Assembly (NCBI RefSeq): GCF_002776525.5
Contig: NC_045443.1
Location: 38,466,531 to 38,530,530 of the forward strand
From: Piliocolobus tephrosceles
Taxonomy: Eukaryota > Chordata > Mammalia > Primates > Cercopithecidae
DNA: 64,000 nt
Direction of reading: 5' to 3'
The stretch's first letter is position 1. Each line of letters begins with the position of its first letter. A program made the translations under genes and the position numbers. The notes below the pieces were generated by a model. It was not told where the DNA came from, made no database searches, and worked only from the letters and a program-made list of their open reading frames with translations. Positions 11,335-23,814 of the stretch are shown here, in pieces.

Positions 11335-11748
11335 GCTCATTCATTAAATGGTCATCCAGACCAGGCGTGATGGCTCACACCTGTAATCCCAGCTGTTTGG
11401 GAGGCTGAGGTAGGTGGATCACCTGAGGTCAGGAGTTCAAGACCAGCCTGGCCAGCATGGTGCAAACCGTCCTACTAAAAATAGCCAGGAATGGTGGTGA
11501 GTGCCTGTAATCTCAGCTACTCGGGAGGCTGAGGCAGGAGAATCACTTGAACCCAGGAGGCAGAGGTTGCAGTGAGCCGAGATCACACCATTGCACTCCA
11601 ACCTGGGAAACAGAGCAAAACTCCATCTCAAAAAAAAAAAAAAGAAAGTTCATCCATATTTTTTTAACATCTACTCTTTCAGGCACTTAGGTTGTGCAAA
11701 TGAACAAAACAGACAAAAACCCCTACCCTCATGAATCTTACTCTCTTG
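11335..11748 (-). mobile_element. L2 3' end nested in MIR, itself split by an Alu
   Basis: The L2 3' end appears in reverse as 'cattcattaaat' (11340-11350) and, after the Alu, 'ttttttaacatctactctttcaggcacttagg...gaacaaaacagacaaaaacccctaccctcatgaatctta' (11655-11742). It separates the two halves of a MIR in the same orientation. The coordinates span the Alu at 11359-11644. Confidence 0.7.
11359..11644 (+). mobile_element. AluS SINE (diverged)
   Basis: Starts GACCAGGCGTGATGG and ends in an A-tail at 11632-11643. GGTCAGGAGTTCAAGACCAGCC and 'aatcacttgaaccc' are AluS features. Left and right flanks (aaatggtcatcca and aaagttcatcca) look like a worn TSD. It inserted into the L2 fragment at 11335-11748. 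Confidence 0.92.
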
Positions 11749-11830
11749 CACATAGTAAAGGATCAAGCTTGAATTTGGACCCAGCAGTGTGACTCTGGAG
11801 CATAAGGCTTTATTTCTACTATACTAAAAC
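11749..11830 (-). mobile_element. MIR SINE, second part
   Basis: 'cacatagtaaaggatcaagcttgaatttggacccagcagtgtgactctggagcataaggc' matches the MIR 5' region in reverse and continues the copy begun at 11190. This shows that the L2 fragment and then the Alu were inserted into the MIR. Confidence 0.75.
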
Positions 11831-11964
11831 AGACATTTCATTTTGAAAACGACACCTACCTAACTTCGGGTTATTCATTCATACCACTTTTGATTCGTTT
11901 GGTATTAAGTTTCTCCTGAGTTCTCAAGGAAAAATGAAACACAAAACGAATCACAATCTCCCTT

Positions 11965-12058
11965 AGAACTTTATTCCTCTTTATATCCCCAGCACCTGAC
12001 ACCTGCTAAGCACACAGTGACAACAAAATACACATTTATTTTGAACGAATGAATGAGG
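11965..12058 (+). mobile_element. L2 LINE 3' tail
   Basis: 'tttatatccccagcacctgacacctgctaagcacacagtgac...tttattttgaacgaatgaatgag' is an L2 terminus with its GAATGAATGA end. Confidence 0.75.
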
Positions 12059-14511
12059 TCCAATTAATTGTTCTTTCCTATGTGCATTACCACTTGGCTG
12101 TTAGTGTGCAAAGATTCTCTTATTATTTGCCTTGATTTTTTTAGGCAATAGACTCAGGACTTAACTCACTAAGACTATGTCTTATCAAGCACATGAATAT
12201 TTAGAGTGAAAATTGGTGAGATTTTCACCCCTGCAGGGAAGGCAAGAGCATTGTAGAGAGGCTCAGGGGGAGGACAGAGGCATTAATCTGCAGCTGTATT
12301 TGACAACAGGAAGGAGGCACTGACAGTGGGGAGCGGAAAGAATTGGAAAACAAGAAAGAAAGACAAAAAGAAAAGAGGGAGACGGATACAGAAAATAAAG
12401 GCACCAGTGAGACTGAACACTTTTAATACTATGTAGTAATTTTTTATAAAAGAAAAAATTCATTTAGAATATATTCTTTCTCTATTTCCTTTCTCTTGAT
12501 CTTTTTACACTAATATCCATAATTATTTACATGTAATTTCTTGCTGTTCAATGTTTAATTTCTACACCTAATGAAGTATTACCATTTGAATAAATAATAT
12601 TTAATACTTACTAACAAATACTCAAAAAGCATAAGCCATTCACTTGCTTAATACAGTATTTCTTCATCATATGAAGAAAGCTATCATGTAAAAGGGGTTA
12701 ACATCTTGACCATATTCTCATCACAAGCAATATTCCTGGTTATTGCTTCATTGTAGAAAAATGTTCTGGAAAATCTCTCAGATAGTTTAAAAGGTAGGAA
12801 AGAAGGAAGGTGAAATTAAGTGATCCTACATCCTTGGAATTCCTTCTAGAACATCATGTCATCACCCTCACACCCAGAGGTTTAACCTGCATGATAGAGT
12901 TTTATGAAATATAAAAATATGAAAAGCGCTTTCACTCTTTCCTGATGTTTCCTTCATTGTTTTACATGTGAAATGAGCTAATCTGTTATCAACTCCTAGA
13001 AAAATGGAAGAGAGCTGTGCACTGATAAAACATAATTCCTTCTATTACAAATTTTGCCACCTGATCTTGAACATTAATTTAATTGGCATATAGCATGCAT
13101 GCTGTAAATACATATTGGTGACTGTTAATTGAAAGCAAGGTTCTGGAATGCTGTTGTCATCTGCACAATTCTAAAGCAGAGTTTTGGAGCACTATCCTAG
13201 TGAATCCTTCACCCTTGGTCACACATTCAGGTAATACCCACTTCTGCCCTTAGTCACTAAAAACAATTATAACACCAAGATCTATAATTAAGACTGCATA
13301 TCTCAGAAAGCAAAAACGGGAGATTCACTTTTCCCTGCTGCACACCCTTCCCCATTCTTTAGTGAACAACAGAGAACCAAGGAGATAATCAAATATAGGA
13401 GAATCTCACATCACAATAATTGCAATTATTTATCAGCCACCAGAACCCACAAAGGCCATTCTTCTTAAATACAACCCTTGAATTCAACCCTTTCTTGAAA
13501 ACAAAAAACGTACCCAATAAAAAGAAGCAGAGTAGTTTTGGCTTTTCCATATTACCATACTTCCTAAGAAGCCGCAACAGAATTACCTAACTTTGATAAG
13601 ATGGCAATAAATGCATGTAACAACCTTCCACAAGGGGAGGTCAAGTCCTTTTTCCTGAACAAGGCCTTCAAAACTAGGAATAAAGCTGTAGCCTTAAATA
13701 TTTCAGAATAAAACCTGTAACCTTCACAGGGATTTTTATTCCAGCTGTGTTCACATTCATTATAATGACTCTGGAGAACAGAACTGACTCATTTTAGATG
13801 ATGACTACATAACTATTCATTTATACTTAATGAGTTTACTCCACCAGGTATATGATGATCTCTAAACAAATAGTGTCATCAAATCACACATGTCAATAGA
13901 CTTGAGTACTAAACTGATTCCACCTGGCAAAGGTAATGATAAACCAGTAGGAAAAAGAGCCGGGTCTAATTAATGAAAATGCCCTTTGTATTTTCTGATG
14001 GTTGAAACATTAACTTGAAAATGGCTTTCCCTGCAATAATTTACAGGCAAGCAGTCTTTAATGGGAAAACAATTCAAATTTATGTGCAATTGAACTGTAA
14101 TTATTTGATTAACATTATTAAATTCTTGTTGATTCTACAGTCTGGATGAAGTATGTCATTTTTTATAACTTTCACATGTTGCAGTTTTATGTTTTTCAAC
14201 CTCAGGATTCAATTGATCCTGAAAATGTCTTCAGGAACCTCCTTTTGAGCCTGATGAATAAAACCCAGGTGTCTGGGGTTCATTTCACTTGTCTCTTTTC
14301 ATAATGATAATTTTATTTTTATGTTCAAGATACACTTGAATAAATCTAGTAGAAGAATTCATGGGATTCTCTGCTGATTTGTGTGTAATTGAAATGATGG
14401 GAATCACTTGACTGAAGGAAGCTCCCTTCAATGAAATGAAATCCATATCTATATATTTAGGTTCAACTAGGTAGTACTGACAACTCAAAGTATTCTCATA
14501 GAGCATGAAAG
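12059..14511. other. Unique sequence, no gene seen; possible conserved non-coding DNA
   Basis: About 2.45 kb without a recognisable mobile element. The stretch 13930-14180 is AT-rich with several TAATTA/ATTAAC-like homeodomain-type cores ('gtaattatttgattaacattattaa') and no simple-repeat character, which can be seen in conserved non-coding elements. That is an impression, not evidence of function. No exon-like frame is present. Confidence 0.5.
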
Positions 14512-14526
14512 ACTTATATTAAAAAG

Positions 14527-14825
14527 AGCTGGGTGCAGTGGCTCACACCTGTAATCCCAGAACTTTGGGAGGCTGAGAAGGGTGGATCTCCTGAGGTCAG
14601 GAGTTTCAGACCAGCCTGGCTAACATGGCGAAACCCTGTCTCTACTAAAAATACAAAAATTAGCCGGGTGTGGTAGCACATGCCTGTAATCCCAGCTACT
14701 AGGGAAGCTGAGGCAGGAGAATTGTTTGACCCATGGGGCGGAAGTTGTAGTGAGCTGAGATCACATGACTGCACTCTGCCCTGGATGACAGAGCAAAACT
14801 CTGCCTAAAAAAAAAAAAAAAAAAA
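14527..14825 (+). mobile_element. AluS SINE with perfect TSD
   Basis: Full-length Alu (GAGCTGGGTGCAGTGG to an A-tail at 14807-14825), AluS-like ('ggatctcctgaggtcaggag'). A 15-bp TSD acttatattaaaaag is identical at 14512-14526 and 14827-14841. Confidence 0.95.
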
Positions 14826-14869
14826 TACTTATATTAAAAAGGAAAACAAGAGAGAGAGAGATAGACAGA

Positions 14870-17800
14870 AACATCCCAAATCAACAATCTGAACTTACAC
14901 ATCAAGAAACTAAGGGGAAAAAGGAGCAAATTAAACCCAAAGCCAGCAGAAGAAAGGAAATAATTAAGGAAGAAACTAAAAATAATAAAAACTAAAAACA
15001 GAAAAACAATAGAGAAATGAAACTAAAAGGTAGTTCTTTGTAAAGGTCAATAAAATGTATAAATCTCTATCTGGAGTGGCAAAGACAAAAAGAGAAAATA
15101 CATAAGTTACCAGTATCAGGAATTAAAGAGAATATATATTTACAGATACAAGTACTACAATGTTAAAAGGATAATTTAGAAATATGAATAATTTTATGCC
15201 CATAAGTTCAACAACCTAGATAAAATCAACAAACTCTTTGAAAGACACAAACCATTAAAACTCACTCAAGAAGAATTAGACAAGGTGAATAGTCCTAAAT
15301 CTATTAAATAAATTGAGTTTGTAGTTAAAAAACCCTCCAAAGAAAACTCCAGGCCCAGATGATTTCATTGGAAAACTCTATCAAACATGTAAAGCGAAAT
15401 TAATACAAACTTGACACAATCTTTCCCAGAAAATAGAAGAAAATACTTCTCACTCATCTTGTGAGGCCAGGATTACCATGATAATAAAACCACACAAAGA
15501 CATTACAAGAAAAGAAAACTACAGACTAATATCTCTCAGAAAAATAGGTTTAAATATATTTTTAAAGAATGTTTAAAAACTGAATTCACCAACATGTAAA
15601 AATGCAACATTTTATGACAATGTGGGTTTATTTTTAGAATGTAAAGCTGGTTCAAAATTCAAAAGTCAATGTAATTCAGGATATTAACATTGAAGAAGAA
15701 AAGCTAAATTATTATCTCTATTTATGCAATAAAAACATTTGAAAAAACATGCAGCATTCACTTGTGATTTTTGAAAACAGAAAAGAACTCTTAGCAAACT
15801 CAAAATATCAGGAAGCTTCCTTATCCTGATAAACAGTATCTACATAAAATCTACATCTGATATTATACTAAATAGTGAAAATTGAAATGCCTTCTCTCTA
15901 AGATTGGTACAAAGTAAGGATGTTCATTCTTATAATTTCTATTCAATACCATACAGGAAGTTCTAGCCAGTACAATAAGACAAGAAAAAAGAAATTAAAA
16001 TATGTATTGAAAAGAAAAAAAAAACTCTCTCAATTGCAAATGGCATGATTGTCTATATATAAAATTATAAAGAACCTATAGAGTCTCCTAGAATTAATAG
16101 GTGAGTGTAGCAAGGTTATAGAACACAAGCTCAGTACAAAAGAAGTCAAATGTATTTCTACATACTACTATATAGCAATAAATAATTGGAAATCATAATT
16201 ATGAAACAGTACCCTTTAACATAGAACCAACAAATGAAATTCATAGATATAAATCTAACAGAAGTAGATTGTCTGGTGAAAACTACAAAACATCCATGAA
16301 ATAAATAAATGGAAATATATACTGTATTTGTTTATGAATTGGAAGAGTCAATATTGCTAAAATGTCAATTCTCTCATAATTGTCCTATAAATTCAATGTA
16401 ATCCCATTCAAACCCCAAGGAGATTTTGTTGTAGTTATATTGACAAGTTATTTCTAAAATTCTTCTTAAAATACAAAGAACCCAAAATGGGTAAAACAAC
16501 TTTGAAGGTAGGAGGCCTCACAATGCCTAATTTCAAGACTTATTATAAAGCTATAGTAATCACAACAGCGTGGTATTGATGAAAAGATACAGATCAACAG
16601 AAAATAATAGAGTTCAGAAATATATCCACACAGTTATGGTCACTGATTTTTGACCAATATGCAAAGGCATATTCTCTTATCAATGGGTAAGAGAATAATC
16701 TTTTGAACAAGTGATGCTAGAACATATACAAAACAGAAATCTCAACCTACACTTCACATCTTATACAAAAATTAATTTCAAATGGATCATAGACGTAAAT
16801 GTGAAATGCAAAACTTTGGACTTTTAAAAAGAAAATTTAGGTAAAAATCTTTATTATCATGAGTTGAACTAAGAGTTTTTAAATATGACTTGAAATCATG
16901 ATCCATAAAATACAAAAATTTATAAATCTGTCATAAAATTAAAACTTGGCTTCTCTTAGTTTTGTTCACTTGGACAGCTATAACAAAATACTGTAAACTG
17001 GGCAGATTTTAAACAATGGAAATGTATCTCTCACAGTTCTGGGGGATGTGTTCACATGGCAAAAAGGTCAAGGAAGCTCTCTGGGGCCTCTTTTACAAGA
17101 TTACTAATCCCATTCATGAGGAATTAGTGACTCAATCATCTCCCAAAGGAGTCATGTCTTAACACCATGACATTGGTAACTAGGTTTCAACATGAATTTA
17201 GGGGAACCATAGCAGGCTCTGAGTAAGATACTATTATGGGAATAAAAAGACAAGTTTCGGACTGAGAGAAAATTTTGCAATTCACATATCTGACAAAGGA
17301 TTTATTAGCCAAATGTATAAAGAACTCTCAAAACTCAACAATAAGAAAGTAAACAATTCAATTTTTAAAGATGGAAATTTTTGAGTAGGTATGTCACCAA
17401 AGAAGACAGAGGGATGACAATTAAGCACACGTAAAGAGATCAACATAATTAGTCATTAGAAAAAAGCAAATTAAAGTCACAATAAAATAGGTACTACTAC
17501 ACAAGTATTTGAATGGTTAACAGAAACAGAACAGACAATTCCAAGTACTGACAAGAATGCAAAGCAATTGGAACTCTCATAGATTGCTGGTGGAAATGTA
17601 AGATGGTATGGTCACTATGCAATTTGATGATATCTTGTAAAATTAAACATTCACTACCATATGGACCAGAAATTCCACTCCTAGGTATTTATACCAGAGA
17701 GAAGACAACTACGTTCACACAAAAACCTGTATGCAAATGTTTATAACAGCTTTATTTACAATCATTTAAAAGTGAAAACAACTCAGAAATCTTTTAACTG

Positions 17801-18150
17801 GTGAATGGATAAACAAACCTTTCAGCAATAATAAGGAATGAAATAATGTTACACACAATAATGTGAATAAATCTCAAATGCCATATGCACAATAGAAGAA
17901 GCCAGACTCCCAAGGCAACCTATTGCAGGTTTCCATTTTGAAAAGGCAAAACAATATGGATTGGCAACCCCTCAGTTTTCACCAGAGGTTAGGAGTAGGG
18001 ACAGATGTTGACTGCAGAGGGCAGCATGAGAAAATGTTGGGTGGTGAGACTGTGATAATGGCTAAATGACTATGCCATGTCAAAACTCATAGAACAGTAC
18101 GCCAAAAAGAGTAAACGTTACTGTGTGCAAATTACAACTAAAATAAATCC
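14870..18150 (+). mobile_element. Old L1M LINE, ORF2 remnant, split by an MLT1 LTR
   Basis: About 3 kb of diverged L1 ORF2 followed by an old L1M 3' end. Landmarks in order: 'aaacccaaagccagcagaagaaagg' (end of the endonuclease/start of the RT region, 14935), 'ccaggcccagatgatttcattgg' (15350), 'caaatggcatgattgtctatatat' (position of the RT active-site region, 16038), 'ttcaatgtaatcccattcaaacccc' (16394), 'tattccactcctaggtatttata' (17673). It is full of stops and small indels, has no open frame over 60 codons, and encodes nothing. The reading is broken at 16952-17214 by an LTR. The 5' end is missing. Confidence 0.85.
16952..17214 (-). mobile_element. MLT1 solo LTR inside L1M
   Basis: On the minus strand it starts TGCTATGGTTCCCCTAAATTC and shows 'gaccttttgccatgtgaac'-type MaLR sequence, ending near 16952 ('ctcttagttttgttcac'). 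L1 sequence is continuous across it once removed. The flanks ggctt (16948-16952) and ggctc (17215-17219) are a probable 5-bp TSD with one change. Confidence 0.8.
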
Positions 18151-18509
18151 GTAGAGATTTAGATTGGCTGAATTTCACCTTCACCTGATACTTCCGTTTG
18201 CATTATGAATCAGTCCATCGCCGTCAGTGGTACTATGTTGCTTCCAATCTTTGATTATCATTATCTCCCTACCTTTGACTTTTTTTTTCTTACATTCTCC
18301 TCAGCACCACGTTATTTCCACTGCGTCACCACTTTTTGCTAGTTCTTACTGCATCATATCTTTCATGTTTGCCTTCTTTTTCTCATTAGTTTAACCATTC
18401 TCTTTCCTTTCCGCCAATCTATAAATGCATCCCACTAGCAAATTTGCTTGCCTAAAGGAATTGGTTTTTGTCTTTTTGTAACATTGTCTTCAAAATTTTT
18501 TCTTCTCTC

Positions 18510-18817
18510 AGCCAGGAGTGGTGGCTCAGGCCTGTAATCCCAGCACTTTGGAAGTCTGAGGCGGGCAGATCACGAGGTCAGGAGATTGAGACTATCCTGG
18601 CTAACACGGTGAAACCCCATCTCTACTTAAAAAAAAAAAAAAAAAATAGCTGGGTGTGGTGGTGGGCGCCTGTAGTCCCAGCTACTTGGGAGGCTGAGAC
18701 AGGAGGATGGTGTGAACCCAGGAGGCGGAGCTTGCCGTGAGCCAAGACCGCACCACTGCACGCTAGCCTGGGTGACAAATGAGACTCTGTCTCAAAAAAT
18801 AAAAATAAAAAATAAAA
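18510..18817 (+). mobile_element. AluY-like SINE with (AAAAT)n tail
   Basis: Full-length Alu starting AGCCAGGAGTGGTGG, with GATCACGAGGTCAGGAGATTGAGAC and 'gaggcggagcttgc' typical of AluY. The central linker has grown to about 18 A (18628-18646). The tail has become AAAAT/AAATAA repeats. Confidence 0.93.
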
Positions 18818-18949
18818 TTCTCTGATGGGAAATCTTCAGTGGTTTGTCATTTCCTAACATATATATTCAATCCTACAAAATTAAAAGACCATTCTACACA
18901 CCCTTTTCTGTATTCATGCCTTAAAAATATTTCTTCATTCCAGATAAAG

Positions 18950-19205
18950 CAATAATACTAATTTTAAAATATCTGTTCATTGAGAGTTTGTTATATTCTA
19001 GGTATAGTGCTAAGTTATCTCTTATTATTTCTATCTAATCCTGACAGCAATCCTATGAGGTGTACTTATCCCCACTTTACAAATGAGAAAATTGAGGCCC
19101 AAAGAAGCAACGAAGTTTCATAAGATAAAACATCAAGTAAAGGACTAAACTGGAATCCAATTCCAGTCTCTCTGACTCCAGATCCTGTACTCGGTAACCT
19201 CTAAA
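18950..19205 (-). mobile_element. MIR SINE
   Basis: Reverse MIR covering most of the element: 'gtatagtgctaagttatctcttatt', 'atcctatgaggtgtacttatccccactttacaaatgagaaaattgagg', then 'actggaatccaattccagtctctctgactccagatcc'. Confidence 0.85.
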
Positions 19206-19299
19206 TTCTTTAAAGTCCTTCAGATTTACTTCATTTGATCCTCAACAACATTCCTTCTCAAATCATTTATTCTCCTTAAAGATTATCTTCTTCTCAGCA

Positions 19300-19680
19300 A
19301 ATCTTTGCCAAATTCTTCAAGAAGCCTTCCCTGACTACCTCGCCCACCATTTAATTATCCTCCGAAGATGTTTTCTTGTCACAGATCATATATTGCTCCA
19401 CAATTCTTCTCCAAGACGTTTCAGATGAATATTCTTTATCTTCCCCCACCCCAGTCTTATTCATTCATTCACATGCAAAAGGAACACAGATTTAATGAGC
19501 ACCTATTATATGCCCAGCAATTAGCAAGATGGGTCACTGCTTCAAGGAGCTCACAGCAAATTCCCTGAGAGCAAAAATTATGTCTTTTCTCTTTTTTTGC
19601 TTTTACCCCTTCCCGCAGTCATCCCAAGCATCTATTATGCTGCATTCTATAAGCTTTCAGGATGGATGAGTTAACTCACT
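19300..19680 (+). mobile_element. L2 LINE fragment(s)
   Basis: 'ttcaagaagccttccctgactacct' and, further on, 'agcaaaaattatgtcttttctc' and 'catcccaagcatctattatgctgc' follow the L2 3' region. Between them 'cattcattcacatgc...gagcacctattatatgcccagc' (19460-19520) is an L2-type 3' end in the opposite direction, so the block is composite. Confidence 0.65.
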
Positions 19681-20794
19681 GGTCTGCCATAGTCACAAAC
19701 ACACAACATCTGAGAGTCAGGAAGGGCTATCACGGCCCTGTGAAATTTTATATTGAAAAACTGTTAATGATGCCATCAGGCCCAGTGTCCTTCAGGAAAG
19801 AAAATGAGTGCTTGAGGCAAACATGTGGAAGCTGCAAACCATTTGTAATCAGAAAGTGAAATATGCAACAAGGGAAGCGTGCCAAGCTCAAGGACTCGGT
19901 GGCTTTAATGAAGGGCTGGTATTACCAGTGGAAATCTAACTTGCCTACCAGCTGGGTGATCTCATCTTCACAATGAGCTTCACTGGCTGATAACCACAGG
20001 GTCCTGAGAAATTAAGCAGACCCACAAATTACCTACATAACATTCTGGCTAGATATTCGAAAGTTGAATTAATTGCCTGAAAATAAATGAACGGATAGGG
20101 CCAAGAATTGCCTCATTAGTATTCAGGAACACTGCTGTCTTTTGAAGAAAAGAAGAGAAGGTGGGGGAGGAAGGCAAAACAATGGGAAATGGGGAGGGGA
20201 GGGAAACAGAGAATAATGAGAGAAATCATTATTTTACAAGTGCATTATGGGTGTCCTGTTTATCTGACTAGTTACAAATTTCCTGGCCTGGCCCAATTCA
20301 CCATGCATAGGTAGACTACACCTGTGCTTTCTGATACAGCCGACACACTCAGGAGCCCAGCAATTGATACATGTACAAAATACAAACTGATTAACTAGGT
20401 GGACACTTTCCCTTTATTTCCCAAATGAGAATCAGCAGCATTCAGGTGTTTTTCTTTGGCAAGAAAGGGGAAACTGGAGAGAAATAGTGCCCAACAGGTG
20501 CATCACTCAGACACATTCATCAATGGCTTTATTCCAGCAAGCACTACAGCTAAAGCCTGCATCCTCCAGGCATGATTATACTTTCTCATACAGCACATTT
20601 TATTTCTTCAGTTAACAATTCTGTACAATCTTAAAAACCACTGTTGCAAAGCCATGCCGTGTGATGCTTACGTGCAGAGACAGTTTCTCCAAAGCTTGCA
20701 ACTAGAGGATGCTGCTTCTCGGCAGCCCCTCGAAAAGAATCCATGCAAGAATCATGATATGAAGGGGATGTTGAGGACACTTGGCCAGACAGTG
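19681..20794. other. Repeat-free block, conserved-looking non-coding DNA
   Basis: About 1.1 kb with no recognisable repeat and balanced base composition. It contains 'aattaattgcctgaaaataaatg' and 'caaaccatttgtaatcag', the sort of evenly textured sequence often found in conserved non-coding elements. No splice-bounded open frame is visible, and the frame at 19662-19859 is too short and featureless to call. Confidence 0.45.
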
Positions 20795-21215
20795 TGTTAT
20801 GGGCTTATATTCTTATATATGCTTATAGTTATGCTTATATATATGCATATATGCTTATTTATGCTTATATTCCCCCCAAATTCATGTGCTGAAATCCTAA
20901 CATTGACTAAGCTGGTATTAGGAGGTGAAGGCTTTAGGGGGTGATTAGGTCATGAGGGTGGGGCCCTCATGAAGTAGATTAGTGTCCCTATAAGAAGATA
21001 CAGGGCAAGAACTTGTTCCTTCTCCCTGCTCTCTACCACATGAGAATACAATGAGAGGAGCCATCTGCAAACCACAGGTGGGCCCTCACCAGAAGCAGAT
21101 CTGCCAACACCTTGATTCTGGACTTCTAGCCTCCAGACTGTAAGAAACAAATGTTTGTTACTTAAGCCACCTAATCTACATTATTCTGTTACAGTAACCC
21201 AAACTGACTAAGACA
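20795..21215 (+). mobile_element. MLT1 solo LTR with exact 5-bp TSD
   Basis: Starts TGTTATGG and ends GACTAAGACA, with MLT1 blocks 'ttaggaggtgaaggctttagggggtgattagg', 'ggccctcatgaag' and 'ctagcctccagactgtaagaaa'. The flanking 5 bp are identical: cagtg at 20790-20794 and 21216-21220. Just inside the 5' end, about 65 bp of GCTTATAT-type repeat (20804-20870) replaces the normal LTR sequence. Confidence 0.92.
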
Positions 21216-21220
21216 CAGTG

Positions 21221-22443
21221 CCAGATACTGAGAATGGCAAGCAGCTCCCAGAAAGAGTCACCAATAATTTCTCATTTATTTCTTTCTGAAAACCTGTGGA
21301 ACCTTCTGTTTGATCTTTTATTCCAATTGCTTCCTAATGTCAGTTTTCTTTCTTTTCAGGATTGCTGACATCCTTTCAACTTTTCAAAGCCTTTCTGCAC
21401 TGATTTCATGTAAAACCTCTTAAGATGTGCCCCAAAGCCTAAAGGTAAACCGGGTACAAATTAGCTTAATTCATTTGTGGCCTGCTTACTTTTGTTGTGC
21501 TTCTGACAGGGGTGGTCAGGGACAGTACCTCTTTTTGTGGTATGTGTGCTTTGAGTAACTTCCAGCTAAAAGGTTTTTCTTCATTCTGAGTACTGAGAAT
21601 ATGCCTGTTCAGGAGACTTAGAACTGCACATTTGAATTCTTTGCATTTCAAGAAAGATTTCATCTAATTATTCTCACTGCAGCTTTTTGTTACAGAATTA
21701 GACCTTATAGCAGCACAAGATTATGAAAACGATCCTCATTATTTTAACGTTTCCTTTAGGTTCCTTTGCCTTTCAAATATCAAGTTGGTTCTTATTTCAC
21801 TCATACTATTTTTCCATCCCCAAAATATAGCCATATGCTGGTAGAAATCTTAAAAAGCAAAATATTCTCTGTGACCCATGATTAATCTTGGGTGAAAATA
21901 TCTGCTTTACTTGCTTGATATCCAGTAACATGAAAGTTAATATGTCTTTTTAATCATAGATAGAGAAAACATTTTCAACCTCACTTTAAGAAACAAAAAT
22001 TTTAAAGTAAGAAATCAATTATGACCAAATATACATTGAGAATCTATTTTGGGCACCAGTCTTTGCACTTTGGAGTGCGTAATTACATAAAAGAACTGCA
22101 AACCCAACTTGTGTCATAAATGTTTTCCTCTTTTGCATATCCAGAGAAGTTGGGCTCAAATGATTATGCCAGTGATTCAGAAGCTGCCATGTGTTGTATT
22201 TTTTTTCCCAAGTAGCAATCTGTTCTGACTCTGTGTATATTTCACTTGTCTCAGGTTCAACTTAGAATTTCTCATTTTAGGAAAAGTGTGTCAGCCCCAG
22301 GAGATGAACATATGCTTTCATACGTGCCCTTGTTTTATTTTATTTGTTTTTTACTTTTTATTTTGGACTTGTGGAACTCCTGTATTAGTTAGAATGCTTT
22401 GGGCTGTAAATATAAGAAAATCCATCCCATATCAGCTTGCACA
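21221..22443. other. Unique sequence, no gene seen
   Basis: About 1.2 kb with no named repeat. A T-rich run at 22198-22208 and a pyrimidine-rich area near 21340 are unremarkable. No coding signal. Confidence 0.5.
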
Positions 22444-22904
22444 GGTGTTTTGGGTTCACCTGTGTCCCCTCCCAACTTCATATACGGAAGTCCTACCCTA
22501 GTACCTCAGAATGTGGCTGTATTTAGAGATACGGCCCTCCCAGGGTTGAGAAAGTTAAAGTGAGGCCATTAAGGTGGGCCCTAATTCAAGATGACTGGTG
22601 TCCTTTAAAAAAGGAAAGTTGGAGACAGGCTCACCCACAGACAGAATACCCTGTGAGGATGAAGGCAAAGATCAGAGTGATGCTCCTATAAGCCAAGGAA
22701 TGCAAAATATCACCAGCAAGCCACCAGAAGCTAGAAGAGAGGCATGGAAGAGATTCTCTGTTTTATGGGCCTCAGGAGGAACCAACTCTTATTGACCCCT
22801 CGATCTCAGACTTCCAGCCTCCAGAACTATGAGACAATACATTTGTGTTGTGTAAGTCTCTCAGTTTTTCGTACTTTGTTACAGGAGCCCTAGCAAATGA
22901 ATAT
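22444..22904 (+). mobile_element. MLT1 LTR (older subfamily)
   Basis: Contains 'cttcatatacggaagtcctaccc', 'gtacctcagaatgtggctgtatttagagatacgg', 'gggccctaattcaagatgactggtgtcc', 'cagacttccagcctccagaactatgag' and the end 'gccctagcaaatgaatata'. All are MLT1 (ERVL-MaLR) landmarks in order. The frame 22598-22795 lies wholly within it and is not a gene. Confidence 0.85.
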
Positions 22905-23464
22905 ACATGGGAAGATAATAATGTCCACTACCATGCTATAAATTTCCCTATCTGGTAAATGGTCTTAAAGGCCACCAGAAACACTTCTCTTGAACCCATT
23001 AATGTATGTGAATGACTTCATGGTTACCATAGCCTAGTGAAACCATGATAGCAAAGAACACATGTCAGCCGGAAAGGATGCAGTGTAGGAAAGAGCAACA
23101 CACAGGCAGATGAAGAACGTACCCTCAGAACAAAATAAAGAGATCTGAGAAGACTCCCTGCCCAGTGGATGCCTCCAGTTGCCTTCTCAATAACCCTTGG
23201 GCTCTGTCAGCTTTCTTCACTGTCTTTATCCACACTGTCTAGAACCACCAATCAGAAAGTCTTGTAGATTTAAAATACTCTTTTAACACAAAAATCCTAG
23301 GAGGGTTTCTATCCATTACTACTCACACTGTTGGCATGGAAAAAGAAGAATTTGAGGTTTAGGAGTGAGAAGGAGTTAAAGTCAATAAGAAAACAAAATT
23401 GCAGAGTCAAGTTAAAAAAAGCAAATGAACACCAAGCCCTTCATGCTGTAGTCCTTGAGATTTA

Positions 23465-23812
23465 TTCTATCACTCATTCAACATGTTATGGCATTCCTCT
23501 AGCCAAAAACATAAGAGTAAACAAAACAAATATGGTGTCTGTCCTCACTGAGCCTAGATTTTGGTGGAGGAGAAGGGTACAGAAAATAAATAGAAAATTT
23601 TAGTGTGGCAAGTGCTAGAATAGAGGACATTTAGGATTCTACGGGTACAAATAAGATGTATATCATCTATAATCTGGTTTAGAGTGAGTCACGGGAAGTT
23701 TCCTACAACAAGATTTGTCTAAGCTCAAACTTAACAAATAATTAGGAAATATTCATGCCAAAAGAAGTGTATGGGGGAGGACAGAGGAGGTCATGGCTAC
23801 TGGTATAAGCCA
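23465..23812 (-). mobile_element. L2 LINE
   Basis: Reverse L2: 'atcactcattcaacatgttatggcattcctc...gagtaaacaaaacaaatatggtgtctgtcctcactgagcctag' and then the 3' UTR through 'atgggggaggacagaggagg'. The L1 at 23815 starts beside it. The preceding 22905-23464 has no repeat or gene I can support. Confidence 0.7.
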
Positions 23813-23814
23813 TG

